DNA from: Saccharothrix sp. NRRL B-16314
GTDB taxonomy: Bacteria; Actinomycetota; Actinomycetes; Mycobacteriales; Pseudonocardiaceae
NCBI RefSeq assembly: GCF_000716595.1
Contig: NZ_JNXC01000004.1
Location: forward strand, 186,001-250,000
Direction of reading: 5' to 3'
DNA: 64,000 bases
Position 1 is the stretch's first letter; each line of letters begins with the position of its first letter. The notes under the pieces are model-generated. The model was given only the letters and a program-made list of their open reading frames with translations, was not told where the DNA came from and made no database searches. Of this stretch, positions 1 through 9,396 are shown one piece after another. Made by a program: the position numbers and the translations under genes.

Positions 1-561
1 CACCACCGCGCCCGCGCCGATCGCCACGCCTTCCCGCACGCAGCAACCCTGGCCCAGGTAGGCGCTCTCACCCACCCGGACCGCACCTCCCAACGCCGCG
101 CGGCCGGCGAACGTGACTCCGTCGCCCACCTCGTCGTCGTGGGTGACCAGCACGTGCGGCATGGCGACGACGTGCGCCCCCAAGCGCAGCGGCGTCGTCA
201 CCACCGTTCCGGCGAGCAGGACCGTGCCCGGCCCCAGCACCGAGCCCTCGGGCACGGACGCCGCCGGGTGCACGACGGTGGCGTACCGGTCCTCCGGCAG
301 GTCCAGCCGCCGCACCACGTTCATGCGACCCAACGGCCGCCGTGCGCCGGCGACGCACACCAGGACGGCGGCGTCGGGCATCTCGTGCACCAGGTCCGAC
401 CCGCCCAGCACGGGCAGACCGTCGAGGTCCGCGCCGTGCCGAGCCGGGTCGTCGTCCAGCGCTCCGACGGGTTTCCACTCCTCCGGCAGGAGCCGGACCG
501 CGGCCAGCACTTCCCGTGCCAGTCCCGCGCCGCCGACCAGCAGCAGCGGCCGTGGCGTCAT
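1..561 (-). CDS. PglD/NeuD-like sugar O/N-acetyltransferase (3' end outside window)
   Basis: The reading frame is open from the ATG at 561 to the left edge, so only the first 187 residues are visible. The N-terminus reads MTPRPLLLVGGAGLAREVL, the nucleotide-binding start of PglD/NeuD-type enzymes. It is followed by a left-handed beta-helix hexapeptide region (repeats such as GPGTVLLAG, GAHVVAMPHV, GDGVTFAG, GESAYLGQG). Family members transfer an acetyl group from acetyl-CoA to an amino sugar made by a DegT-type aminotransferase, and such an aminotransferase lies at 5628-6743 on the same strand. It starts 10 bp downstream of the large secreted protein at 572-5398, so the two are probably co-transcribed. 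The sugar substrate cannot be read from the sequence. It could also be a serine acetyltransferase-like enzyme of other specificity, but the Rossmann-like start favours PglD. Confidence 0.85.
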   Translation of the reverse strand, partial: MTPRPLLLVGGAGLAREVLAAVRLLPEEWKPVGALDDDPARHGADLDGLPVLGGSDLVHEMPDAAVLVCVAGARRPLGRMNVVRRLDLPEDRYATVVHPAASVPEGSVLGPGTVLLAGTVVTTPLRLGAHVVAMPHVLVTHDDEVGDGVTFAGRAALGGAVRVGESAYLGQGCCVREGVAIGAGAVV

Positions 562-571
562 GTCGTTCCCC

Positions 572-3500
572 TCAGTCGGTCCTGAAGACCACGTCGACCC
601 AGTAGTGGTTGCCCTGGTAGCTGTTCGTCGGGAACCCGCTGCCCACCTGGAACAGGCCGTTGGGCGCGCCCTCGGCGTTGGCCGGTGCGGACAGCGGCGG
701 CGAGGTCACGGTGTAGCCCGCGAAGTAGCCGAGGTTCACCGAGTAGTGGCCGTTGGGCACGGTGTAGGAGGCCACGTACGTGGTGCCCGCCGTGACGGCC
801 AGCGGCGTGCTGAACGTCAACGTCTGCCACCCGGAAGCGGTCTCGTCGGTGAACGTCCCGGTCGTCAGCGGCACCCCGCCCGCCGACCAGATCGTGCCGG
901 TGTGGGTGCCGGTGTTCCCGGTGCCCTTGTAGAACTTCACCCCGGTGATCCGGCCGTTGACCGACGGCGTGAACCGCACGCCCATCTCGTACGCGCCGCT
1001 GTCGTCCGCCGACGGCACCGTGGGCACCGTCGCCGAGCTGAACAGCGAGCACGGGCAGGTCTGGGTCGTGGTCACGGTGAACGACCACGTGACCGGCGCG
1101 GCCATGATGTTGCCGCCGGTGTCGGCCGCCCGCACGCTCGCGGTGTACCGGGTGCCGGCCGCCATGGGTTCGGCGGGCGTCCACAGCAGCATCTGCTGGT
1201 CGGCCGACCTGGTCACGGCGCCGGCGATCTTCGCGCCACCCGGGTCGGTGACGGTGAACTGCGAGTTGGTCGTGTCGACCGGCTCGTCGAAGGACGCCGT
1301 CACCTGGCTGGTGCGCGAGACGTCCACCGCGTCGGTCAGCGGCGTGTGGCCGGAGTGCACCGGGGCCGTGGTGTCGCTGTTGGGCGTGTAGACGACGTCC
1401 ACCCAGTAGTTGTTGCCCTGGTGGGACAGCGTCGGGAACCCGCCGCCGGGCTGGAACACGCCGTTGGGGCTGCCGTCACCGGTCTGCGGCGCGGTCAGCG
1501 GCGGCGCGGTCACGCCGGTCGCGGCGAAGTAGCCCTGGTTGATCGCGTAGTGGCCGTTGGGCACGTAGTACGACGCCGTGTAGACCAGGCCGGGCGCGAC
1601 CGTGACCGGCGAGCTGAAGGTCAAGGTCTGCCAGCCCGACGCGCTCTCCCCGGTGAACGTGCCCGTCGCCAGCCGGACGCCCGCGGACGACCACAGCGAC
1701 CCTGTGTGCGTGCCGGTGTTGCCCTCGCCCTTGTAGAAGCGGACCCCGGTGATCCGGCCGCTCTGCGTCGGGCTGAACCGCACTCCCAGCTCGTAGGACC
1801 CGCTGTCGTCGGCAGAGGTGGTGGTCGGCACGGTCGCCGTGCTGAACAGCGAGCACGGGCAGGTCGCCGTGGTGGTCGTGGTGAACGACCAGGTGGCCGT
1901 GGACGCCATCGCGTTGCCGTTGACGTCGGCGAGCAGGACACTGGCGGTGTAGCGGGTGTTGGGCTTGAGCGCCCCGTTCGGCGTCCACGTCACGGTCCTC
2001 TGGTCGCCCGAGAGCTGCGCGGTGCCGTAGAGGTTGGCGCCGCCCGGGTCGGCCAGCCGGATCTGCGTCGAGGCCGGGTCCACCGCCTCGGAGAAGCCCA
2101 GCGCCAGCGAGGAGTTCAGGCCGACGCCGGTCGCGTCCGTCCCCGGCGTGCGGGTGTCGAGGGTCGGCGGCGTGGTGTCGCCGTTCAGGCCGTTCTTGTA
2201 GACGACGTCGACCCAGTAGTTCGCCGCGTTGTACGACGAGGTCGGGAACCCGCCGCCGCTGCCGTAGCGGTAGACGCCGTTGGGGCCGTCGGTGCCGTTG
2301 GACAACGCCCGCAGCGCGCCGTAGTTCGCGCTCTGCCCGGTGAAGTAGCCGGGCGTCACGGAGTAGTGGCCGTTGGGCGCGTAGTACGAGACGACGTAGG
2401 TGGTGTTGGCCTGCACGACCACCGGGTAGGCGAAGGTCAGCGTCTGCCAGCCGGACGCGGTCTCGTTGGAGAACGTGCCGGTGGCCAGCAGCAACCCGGT
2501 CGCGGACCACAGCGAACCCTTGTGGGTGCCGGTGTTGCCCGCGCCCTTGTAGAAGCGGACGCCCAGCACCTCGCCCTTGCCGTCGAACCGGACCTTCACG
2601 CCCAACTCGACCGGGTTGGTGTCTTCGGCGCTGTTGACCGCGGGCGCGGCGAAGTCGTCCCACACCGTGCAGGGGCACGTGGCGGGCCGGTTGTAGCCGG
2701 TGGTGAACGACCAGTTGTGCTGCACGGTCTCGTTGCCGGCGGCGTCCTTGACCTTCACCGAGGCGGTGTAGGTGGTGCCGGCGGTGAGGGCCGCGGTGGG
2801 CGTGAACTGGGCGGTCTTGCCGTTGCCGGTCACCGAGGAGGCGCCCGCGACCGCGCCGCTCGGCCCGGTGAGCGTGAACTGGAGCGTGCTCGCGTTGACC
2901 GCTTCGTCGTAGGTGGCGGTCAGCGTCGGGTTCAGGGTGACGCTGTTGGCGGCGGCCAACGGGTTCGTGCCGACCAGCACGGGCGCGCGGGTGTCGGGGC
3001 CGGGGTCCGACGCCCACATCACGTCGACCCAGTAGTTGCTGTCCTGCGAGCTGCGGTCCGGGAAACCCGCGCCGGAGCGGAACACGCCGTTGGCGCCGGA
3101 CGTGCTGCCGCTCTGCGGCCCGGTCAGCGGCTCCAGGTAGCGGCTGGAGCGGCTGAAGTACTCGGCGTCGACCGAGAAGCGCCCGGTCGGCGACAGGTAC
3201 GACACGATGTAGGTGGTGTCGCCGGTGACCGCCACGGGCACCGGGAACAGCAGGGTCTGCCAGCCCGACGCCGTCTCGTTGGAGAACGTGCCGGTGGCCA
3301 ACTGCTGTCCGGTCGCGGTCCACAGGGTGCCGGTGTGCGTGCCGGTGTTGCCCGGCCCCTTGTAGAACTTGACGCCGCGCACGTAGCCGTCGGTGTTGGC
3401 GCGCCACTTGACGCCCAGCTCCAACGCGGAGCCGTCGAGGCTGTCGGGCGTCTTCGGGGTGTCGCTGTCGGTCCACAGGCCGCACGGGCAGGTGCGGGCG

Positions 3501-5398
3501 CTGACGCCGGGCGAGGCCGAGGCGGGCGCGGACAGGTTCAGCGAGTCGTCCACCGCGCGCACCCGCAGCTGGGCGGGGCCGGAGGCGGACGGGGTGTAGG
3601 TGTAGCTCCACGCGGTCTGGCCGGCCTGCCACACCGCCGGGTGCCAGCGCACGCCGCCGTCGGTGGACACCTCGACGCCGGTCACGCGGCCGGCGGCGTC
3701 GGTGGCCGTGCCGGAGAAGCTGTACTGCCGGCCGACGGTGGAGATGGCCGGGACGTTGGTGTAGGCCACGGTCGGCGGGGTGGTGTCGCTGGTCGCGCTC
3801 GCCTGCACCAGGCCGGACATCAGGGTCGTGGCCTGCACGCCCATGTCGGCCAGGAAGTTCACCGTCGCCTGCTGCATCCGGACGTCGGAGGTCGGGGTGT
3901 TGGTGAGGAACGCGTGCTCGTCGTCCACGCCCCACGCCCACTGCACTGTCCCCGCGCCGAACACCAACGCGCCGGAGGAGTGCTTGTAGTAGGTGATGGC
4001 GTGGGTCTTGGTGTCCGGCGCGTAGTGGTCGCCGTGGTTCTGCAGCACGTACGGGCCGTCGAGCATGGCGACCGAGGTGCGGGAGAACTGGCCGACGCCC
4101 GCGGGCTGGTAGCCGTTGTCCTCCACGGTGTTCCACTCGTAGCCCAGCGTGCCGGGCTGGAACGCGTAGGTGGTGCCGGCGGTCATGTTCTGCAGCGACG
4201 TGTGCCGCCACAGCCGCATCCTGCCGTACTCGGCGGGCACCTTCAGCGAGTCGTCGCGGCGGCCGTTGACCGTGAAGATGTTGCCCAGCAGCGCGTTCTC
4301 GGGCCGTCCGCCGTCCTGCGGCGGGCTGTAACGCGGGTCGCGCCACGTGCCCGTCCAGTCGCTGAGACCGTCGTTCTGGGTGCCCTTGGTCTCCTTGTAG
4401 CAGGCGATGGTGCGCCAGTCGGTCTGAGAGGAGTCGATGGACTTCTCCCACCTGGTCTTCCAGAAGATCTCGTTGCCGGTGAGGAACGCCAGGTGCACGC
4501 CCGCGTCACGGGCGGCCTCCACGTTGGCGCGCTGCTCGTTCGACCAGTACTCGTCGTGGCCGACCGCCATGAACACCTTGTGGTTCTTGATCAGGTGGCC
4601 GCGGCGGGCGCTGTCGACGTCGGTGGTGTAGCTCAGGTCGTAGCCGTTGCGCTCGAGGAAGCGCAGCATCGGGTACTCGGCGTTGAAGATGAAGTTCTCG
4701 TCGCCGTCGCCGCCGGTGTAGGGGCGGTTGTAGCTGACCTTGTAGGCCTGGCCGCCCTGCCCCGGGCCGTCGCCGAAGTACAGCGAGTTGCCGCCGTAGC
4801 GGTTGTAGGCCACCCAGGTCGAGTCCGAGGTCTGGAACACGATCTTGGAGGTGCTGCTGTCGTCCCGCACGACGAACGCGATCTCGTTCTTGAGCTGGTT
4901 GTCGTTGCGCGTGACGCGGGCGTAGTACAGGCCCGACACCGCGTCACCGGGGACGTTCCAGGTGACCGACACGGCCCAGTTGCCGCAGTCGATGAGCGCG
5001 CTGGGTGTGTCGCGCAGGCACGGCGGTTGGTTCTGCGGTGTGTTGCGCGTGACCGAGCCCACCTTCCGCGCGCCGACCCCGCCGTACCAGCCGAGCCGGA
5101 AGATGTCGATGGTGTAGGAGGACGCGTTCGTCAGCATCTTGAACGCCACCTGGCCGCCGGGGTTGGCGCTGATGTCGGTGGTGTAGCCCAGGATCGAGTC
5201 GTCCCGGGAGGTCACCTGCCAGTCCGCGGTTCCGGGTTTGCTGTTCTCACAAGCCACCTTGTTGACCACGGGGGCGTCACAGGGAGCGGCGTTGGCCACT
5301 GCGGCGTTGATGAGGACCAGCGGGGTGACACAACCAGTCACCAAGAGCACAGCGCACAGCGTCCTGACAAGACGCCTCACGGGGGACGCCATCGACAC
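572..5398 (-). CDS. Very large secreted protein: DMFase-beta-like domain plus four DUF4082 modules
   Basis: A 1608-residue exported protein. Residues 1-38 are a signal peptide (basic start, hydrophobic core, AANA-like cleavage region). Residues about 40-530 resemble the C-terminal domain of the N,N-dimethylformamidase beta subunit, a domain common in secreted actinobacterial proteins and mostly not catalytically characterised. An Ig-like region follows (about 540-635). Then four DUF4082 modules start near residues 636, 908, 1178 and 1447, each opening with CPC and containing a FYKG-GNTGTH motif. Three SbsA-type Ig-like (Big_5) domains separate them, giving a period of about 270 residues. There is no sortase motif or C-terminal membrane segment. 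The start is GTG 5398 or ATG 5392; GAGGAG lies just upstream. Its place inside a glycan-assembly locus suggests a cell-surface or glycan-binding role, which is inference. Confidence 0.88.
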   Translation of the reverse strand: MSMASPVRRLVRTLCAVLLVTGCVTPLVLINAAVANAAPCDAPVVNKVACENSKPGTADWQVTSRDDSILGYTTDISANPGGQVAFKMLTNASSYTIDIFRLGWYGGVGARKVGSVTRNTPQNQPPCLRDTPSALIDCGNWAVSVTWNVPGDAVSGLYYARVTRNDNQLKNEIAFVVRDDSSTSKIVFQTSDSTWVAYNRYGGNSLYFGDGPGQGGQAYKVSYNRPYTGGDGDENFIFNAEYPMLRFLERNGYDLSYTTDVDSARRGHLIKNHKVFMAVGHDEYWSNEQRANVEAARDAGVHLAFLTGNEIFWKTRWEKSIDSSQTDWRTIACYKETKGTQNDGLSDWTGTWRDPRYSPPQDGGRPENALLGNIFTVNGRRDDSLKVPAEYGRMRLWRHTSLQNMTAGTTYAFQPGTLGYEWNTVEDNGYQPAGVGQFSRTSVAMLDGPYVLQNHGDHYAPDTKTHAITYYKHSSGALVFGAGTVQWAWGVDDEHAFLTNTPTSDVRMQQATVNFLADMGVQATTLMSGLVQASATSDTTPPTVAYTNVPAISTVGRQYSFSGTATDAAGRVTGVEVSTDGGVRWHPAVWQAGQTAWSYTYTPSASGPAQLRVRAVDDSLNLSAPASASPGVSARTCPCGLWTDSDTPKTPDSLDGSALELGVKWRANTDGYVRGVKFYKGPGNTGTHTGTLWTATGQQLATGTFSNETASGWQTLLFPVPVAVTGDTTYIVSYLSPTGRFSVDAEYFSRSSRYLEPLTGPQSGSTSGANGVFRSGAGFPDRSSQDSNYWVDVMWASDPGPDTRAPVLVGTNPLAAANSVTLNPTLTATYDEAVNASTLQFTLTGPSGAVAGASSVTGNGKTAQFTPTAALTAGTTYTASVKVKDAAGNETVQHNWSFTTGYNRPATCPCTVWDDFAAPAVNSAEDTNPVELGVKVRFDGKGEVLGVRFYKGAGNTGTHKGSLWSATGLLLATGTFSNETASGWQTLTFAYPVVVQANTTYVVSYYAPNGHYSVTPGYFTGQSANYGALRALSNGTDGPNGVYRYGSGGGFPTSSYNAANYWVDVVYKNGLNGDTTPPTLDTRTPGTDATGVGLNSSLALGFSEAVDPASTQIRLADPGGANLYGTAQLSGDQRTVTWTPNGALKPNTRYTASVLLADVNGNAMASTATWSFTTTTTATCPCSLFSTATVPTTTSADDSGSYELGVRFSPTQSGRITGVRFYKGEGNTGTHTGSLWSSAGVRLATGTFTGESASGWQTLTFSSPVTVAPGLVYTASYYVPNGHYAINQGYFAATGVTAPPLTAPQTGDGSPNGVFQPGGGFPTLSHQGNNYWVDVVYTPNSDTTAPVHSGHTPLTDAVDVSRTSQVTASFDEPVDTTNSQFTVTDPGGAKIAGAVTRSADQQMLLWTPAEPMAAGTRYTASVRAADTGGNIMAAPVTWSFTVTTTQTCPCSLFSSATVPTVPSADDSGAYEMGVRFTPSVNGRITGVKFYKGTGNTGTHTGTIWSAGGVPLTTGTFTDETASGWQTLTFSTPLAVTAGTTYVASYTVPNGHYSVNLGYFAGYTVTSPPLSAPANAEGAPNGLFQVGSGFPTNSYQGNHYWVDVVFRTD

Positions 5399-5580
5399 TC
5401 ATCTCCTCGAACGCACTGCGTAGCGCGGCAGTCACTACTCTCCGTAGCGCAACCTCGTTACCCCATGGTCGCCATTCGCCCTGGATCCGTTACCACGATG
5501 GAGATCTCATTTGAATGACGACACGAACCCGGAACCCGTAGTCACTGTGTGTAACTACACTGGACAGGACGTTACCCGGC

Positions 5581-5600
5581 GGCCGGGTTCTGCCCCGGCC
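5581..5600 (-). terminator. Possible hairpin terminator after the aminotransferase gene
   Basis: A 7-bp perfect stem (GGCCGGG / CCCGGCC) with a 6-base loop lies 28 bp past the stop codon of the leftward aminotransferase gene. There is no clear T-run, as is usual in high-GC actinobacteria. The next leftward gene has its own 229-bp upstream region, so a transcript end here is plausible. Confidence 0.35.
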
Positions 5601-5627
5601 ACCGGGTTCCGCCGGACGTCCGCCCGG

Positions 5628-6743
5628 CTACGCGGTGGCGGCGTTCAGCGCGGCGACGACCTCGTCCTGCTCCTCATCGGTCAGCCCGACGAAGTGCGGC
5701 AGCAGGATGTGGTCTGCCGCGACCTTCTCCGTCACCGGCAGCGAGGGCGTGGAGTCGCCGGCGTGGTAGACGGGTTCGAGGTGGCACGCGGTGATGCGCC
5801 TGGTCGCGACACCGCGTTCGGCCATCGCGTTCATCACGTCGATGCGGGCGTGGCCCTTCAGCCGCACCAGGTACGACTGGTAGACGTGCCCGAAGCCCGC
5901 CGGTTCGAACGGCAGCACCAGGGACTCGTTGCCCGCCAGCAGTTCTTCGTAGCGGGCCGCCAAGCCGCGGCGCACCTTCACGACGTGGTCCAACTTGCCC
6001 AACTGCACCACGCCGACCGCGGCCTGGATGTCGGTCATCTTGTAGTTGAAGCCGACCTCGCCGTAGCTCTCCGCGATGACGGCGGTCGACGTGTGCCGCG
6101 CGAGCGTGGAGATCGAGGCCGCGTGGGCGCGCAGCGCCTTGAGCTTCGCCGCCACCTCGGCGTCGTCGGTGGTGACCACGCCGCCCTCGCCCGTGGTGAG
6201 GATCTTGCGCGCGTCGAAGGAGAACACGGTGATGTCGCTGATGGCGCCCAGGCGGACACCGTCGATCGTCGCGCCGTAGGCAGGCGCGGCGTCTTCGACC
6301 ACGTGCAGGTTGTGCTTGCGCGCGATCTCCTTGAGCGCGTGGAGGTCGGCGGGCAGGCCGATCTGGCTCGCGGGCATGATCGCCTTCGTGCGCGGCGTGA
6401 TCAGTCGCTCGACATGCGAGGGGTCGATGTTGTAGGTGCGCTCGTCGATGTCGGCGAACACCGGGGTGGCGCCGGTGTAGCGGATGGAGTTCGGTGTCGC
6501 GATGAAGGTGAACGACGGGCAGATCACCTCGTCACCGGGGCCGATGCCCAGCGCGGCCAGCGCCAGGTGCAGGCCGGTGGTGGCGCTGTTGACGCTCACC
6601 GCGTACTTCGCGCCGACCTGCTCGGCCACCAGCTCCTCGAACTTCGCCGCGCGCGGGCCGACCGACAGCCAGCCGGACAGCACCGCCTCGGCGGCGGCGT
6701 CGGCCTCTTCCTGACCGACGTGCAGGCGGGTGATCGGGATCAT
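5628..6743 (-). CDS. DegT/DnrJ/EryC1/StrS-family sugar aminotransferase
   Basis: A 371-residue PLP-dependent aminotransferase that installs an amino group on a nucleotide-linked keto sugar. The N-terminal motif (PITRLHVGQEE) and the strand-end VVEDAAPAYGA are typical of the family. Lys180 in SFDARKILTTGEGG is the expected Schiff-base lysine, and Asp151 is the expected PLP-nitrogen partner. The ATG at 6743 overlaps the stop codon of the upstream epimerase by 4 bp (ATGA), with GGAG upstream; a longer open frame to 6788 lacks family sequence and was not used. It is the last gene of a coupled five-gene run. The PglD-like acetyltransferase at 1-561 would be the natural next enzyme, yielding an acetamido sugar. 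The sugar position aminated is not determinable. Confidence 0.93.
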   Translation of the reverse strand: MIPITRLHVGQEEADAAAEAVLSGWLSVGPRAAKFEELVAEQVGAKYAVSVNSATTGLHLALAALGIGPGDEVICPSFTFIATPNSIRYTGATPVFADIDERTYNIDPSHVERLITPRTKAIMPASQIGLPADLHALKEIARKHNLHVVEDAAPAYGATIDGVRLGAISDITVFSFDARKILTTGEGGVVTTDDAEVAAKLKALRAHAASISTLARHTSTAVIAESYGEVGFNYKMTDIQAAVGVVQLGKLDHVVKVRRGLAARYEELLAGNESLVLPFEPAGFGHVYQSYLVRLKGHARIDVMNAMAERGVATRRITACHLEPVYHAGDSTPSLPVTEKVAADHILLPHFVGLTDEEQDEVVAALNAATA

Positions 6744-7729
6744 GCCTTGGCTCCCTCGAGTGCGGCCTGGCCGAGCTCGCTCTGCCACCAGGACACCAGC
6801 TTGGTCAGTCCTTCGTGGAGGGACACGGTCGCCTCGAAGCCGAGCTTCTCGCGGGCGGCCTCGGTGCCGGCGAGCCGGCGCGGCACGGCGTTGACCTTGC
6901 GCTCGGGGCCGTGCTCGGGCCGCAGGTCGCTGCGCCCCATGACCTCCAGCAGCGCGTCGGCGAGCTGCGCCAGGCTGGTCTCCACACCGGAGGCCACGTT
7001 GAAGACCTCGTCGGAGACGTCACTCCTGGCTGCCAGCACGTTCGCGCGCGCGATGTCGGTGCTGTACACGAAGTCCATGGTCTGGCTGCCGTCACCGAGG
7101 ATCAGCGGCGGGGTGCCGGCGGCGATGCGCTCCATCCAGCGGACGAGGACCTCGGTGTAGACGCCGAAGACGTCCATCCGCGGGCCGTACACGTTGAAGT
7201 AGCGCAAGGCCGTGTAGTCCAGGCCGTACATCTCGTTGAAACTGCGCAACAGGCCCTCGTTGTAGACCTTCGCCGCGCCGTAGAGCGTGCGGTTGCCGTA
7301 GGCGTGGTGGTTCTCCTCGGTGGGGAACAGCTCCGCCAGGCCGTAGACCGACGCCGAGGACGCGGCGACGACCTTGGTCACGTTCGCCCGGACCGCAGCC
7401 TCCAGCACGTTGAACGTGCCGGTCGCCAGCACGTCGTGCGCCAGCCGGGGCTCCTCGGCGCACTGGGTGATCCGGATCGCCGCCTGGTGGAACACCAGGT
7501 CGACACCGTCCATCGCGGACCGTACGGCGTCGGTGTCGCGCAGGTCGCCCTCCACGAACTTCACCGCGCCGGCTTCGAGCGGACCGGCGAGGTTCTCCAG
7601 CCGCCCGCGCACCAGGTTGTCCAGCACGACGATCTCGGCGACACCCTCGTCGAGCAGGTGGTCGGCGATGGTCGAGCCGATCAGGCCCGCCCCACCGGTG
7701 ATCAGGACACGTGCGTCACGCAGGTTCAC
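6740..7729 (-). CDS. NAD-dependent epimerase/dehydratase (extended SDR, UDP-sugar type)
   Basis: A 329-residue nucleotide-sugar SDR. The N-terminus has the GGAGLIGS dinucleotide-binding motif, followed by VVLDNLVRG and GDLRD. The catalytic SSASVYG serine/threonine strand and the YGAAK motif are present, so it should be an active UDP-sugar 4-epimerase or dehydratase-type enzyme. I chose GTG 7729 because GGAG lies 7 bases upstream; a TTG at 7741 in the same frame has no better site. It overlaps the upstream RmlC-like gene by 14 bp and the downstream aminotransferase by 4 bp, so translation is coupled. Substrate identity is unknown; UDP-GlcNAc- or UDP-glucuronate-derived sugars are the usual ones. 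Confidence 0.92.
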   Translation of the reverse strand: MNLRDARVLITGGAGLIGSTIADHLLDEGVAEIVVLDNLVRGRLENLAGPLEAGAVKFVEGDLRDTDAVRSAMDGVDLVFHQAAIRITQCAEEPRLAHDVLATGTFNVLEAAVRANVTKVVAASSASVYGLAELFPTEENHHAYGNRTLYGAAKVYNEGLLRSFNEMYGLDYTALRYFNVYGPRMDVFGVYTEVLVRWMERIAAGTPPLILGDGSQTMDFVYSTDIARANVLAARSDVSDEVFNVASGVETSLAQLADALLEVMGRSDLRPEHGPERKVNAVPRRLAGTEAAREKLGFEATVSLHEGLTKLVSWWQSELGQAALEGAKA

Positions 7730-8327
7730 GCCTGGCTCCAAAGGTGAAGGCCGGGTTTTCCAGGTACTGGGCGAGGGAGGGGTTGGCGCTGTCCTTGGCC
7801 GACAGGATCGGGTCCCGCACCGGCCACGCCACGCCCACGTCCGGGTCGTCCCACGCCAGCAGGCCCTCGGCCTGCGGGTTGTGGAAGCCCGTCGTCTTGT
7901 ACTGCACCTCGGCCACGTCCGACAGCACCGCGAAGCCGTGCGCGAACTCCGGGCCGATCAGCAACTGGGTGCGGTTCTGCGCGGTCAGCTCGATGCCGTA
8001 CCACTTGCCGAAGGTCGGCGAGCCGACCCGCAGGTCCACCACGACGTCGAAGATCGCGCCGACCGTGCAGCGCACCAGGCGGTGCTGAGGCGCAAGCGTG
8101 TTCTGGAAGTGGAACCCGCGCAGCACACCCCTGGTGGAGCAGGAGTGGTTGTCCTGCACGAAGTCCAGCGACAGGCCGTGCCGCTCCCAGCGGCGCTTGC
8201 TGTAGGACTCGAAGAAGAACCCCCGTTCGTCCTCGAACCACTCGGGCTGGATCACGGAGACACCCTCCAGCTCGGTGGGGGTCACCGTCATGTCCATGCC
8301 CTGCTTCGGGGCCGCTACCCCAGTCAT
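7716..8327 (-). CDS. dTDP-4-dehydrorhamnose 3,5-epimerase-like (RmlC family)
   Basis: A 203-residue cupin epimerase. It carries family signatures: ERGFFFESYSKRRW near the start, VQDNHSCSTRGVLRGFHFQ with the catalytic His, and PEFAHGFAVLSD. RmlC enzymes epimerise C3 and/or C5 of dTDP-4-keto-6-deoxyglucose, but no RmlA, RmlB or RmlD gene is in the window, so the substrate may be another keto sugar. ATG 8327 overlaps the stop of the oxidoreductase gene by 4 bp and is preceded by GAAGAGG; an internal ATG at 8300 is possible. It is the third gene of the leftward glycan operon. Confidence 0.92.
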   Translation of the reverse strand: MTGVAAPKQGMDMTVTPTELEGVSVIQPEWFEDERGFFFESYSKRRWERHGLSLDFVQDNHSCSTRGVLRGFHFQNTLAPQHRLVRCTVGAIFDVVVDLRVGSPTFGKWYGIELTAQNRTQLLIGPEFAHGFAVLSDVAEVQYKTTGFHNPQAEGLLAWDDPDVGVAWPVRDPILSAKDSANPSLAQYLENPAFTFGARREPA

Positions 8328-9385
8328 GCCACCGCCTCTTCCAGATCGGCGGGACGCACGTCCCGCACCCGTACGAACTTGCCGCCGGCCGCCAGGCTCG
8401 CCGACGCCGCCTCCAGGATCGCGAGCACCCGCAGACCCGACCAGCCGTCGGTGAGGGGCGCGCGCTTCTCGGTGATGGAAGAGGCGAACTCCGCCATCAT
8501 CCCGCGCAGCGCCTCCTTCTCCGGCAGCGCCGGCGCGACGGTGTCGCCGCGCCGGTAGGAGATGATCGCCTGGCGGCGGGACTCGTCGTCCTCGATGCGG
8601 TCCGCGCCCCGGTCGTGCACGGACAGGCGCTGCACGGCGTTCAGGTCGTCCCACACGACCGTGCGGCGTGAACCGCCGACGATCATGGTGCGGATCTTGG
8701 TCGGGGACAGCCAGTTCACGTGCACGTGGGCCAACACGCCGTCGGACAGCTCCAACGTCAGGTGGCCGACGCACGCGCGTCCCGCGCCGATCGGGTCCGA
8801 GCCGTGCGCGGCGACCCGCGTCACGCGCACGCCGTCGGGCATGATCGCGTCGAAGATCGACAGGTCGTGCGGCGCGAGGTCCCAGAACACGTCCACGTCC
8901 GGCTGCACCAGGCCGAGGTTGACCCGCACCGAGTCGAGGTACTGCACGGTGCCGATCTCGCCGTCGCGCACCAGGTGCCGCAGGTGCTGCACGGTCGGCG
9001 TGTAGACGAAGGTGTGGTCGAGCATCAGCGTGAGGCCGCGACTGTCCGCTTCGCGGACCAGTTCCAGCCCGTCCTCGTAGGTCGCCGCCAGCGGCTTCTC
9101 CACCAGCACGTGCTTGCCCGCGCGCAACGCGGCCAGCGCGACCGGCAGGTGCGTGGCGGCCGGGGTGGCGATGGCGACCGCGTCGACGGCCGGGTCGGCG
9201 AGCACGTCGTCCAGCGAGCCGGACACCCGCACGGTGGAGTACTCGCCGAGCACGCGGCCGGCCCGTTCCACGTCCAGGTCGCACAGGTAGCGCAGCTTCA
9301 ACCCGGGGGTGGCCTGCGCGTTGCGCACCAGGTTCGGCCCCCAGTAGCCGGCGCCGATCACGGCGATGCCGATCGGCTGGTCCAT
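8324..9385 (-). CDS. Gfo/Idh/MocA-family sugar oxidoreductase
   Basis: A 353-residue NAD(P)-dependent oxidoreductase. The Rossmann motif GIAVIGAGYWGPN opens the protein and the family EKP motif (HVLVEKPLA) sits near residue 95. Sugar-nucleotide 3-dehydrogenases of the WbpB/WlbA type belong here. They oxidise C3 of a UDP-sugar before transamination by a DegT enzyme, which is encoded two genes downstream. I prefer ATG 9385 because GAGGAG lies 4-5 bases upstream; ATG 9397, overlapping the stop of the sugar transferase by one base, is the alternative and adds only four residues. Confidence 0.9.
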   Translation of the reverse strand: MDQPIGIAVIGAGYWGPNLVRNAQATPGLKLRYLCDLDVERAGRVLGEYSTVRVSGSLDDVLADPAVDAVAIATPAATHLPVALAALRAGKHVLVEKPLAATYEDGLELVREADSRGLTLMLDHTFVYTPTVQHLRHLVRDGEIGTVQYLDSVRVNLGLVQPDVDVFWDLAPHDLSIFDAIMPDGVRVTRVAAHGSDPIGAGRACVGHLTLELSDGVLAHVHVNWLSPTKIRTMIVGGSRRTVVWDDLNAVQRLSVHDRGADRIEDDESRRQAIISYRRGDTVAPALPEKEALRGMMAEFASSITEKRAPLTDGWSGLRVLAILEAASASLAAGGKFVRVRDVRPADLEEAVA

Positions 9386-9396
9386 CTCGCTCCTCA

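Noticed and set aside
113..5518. Uninterrupted 1801-codon plus-strand reading frame
   Set aside because: It is the antisense of the large DUF4082 gene; the product is low-complexity Arg/Val/Gly, with no ribosome site or domain. Long antisense frames are expected at this GC content.
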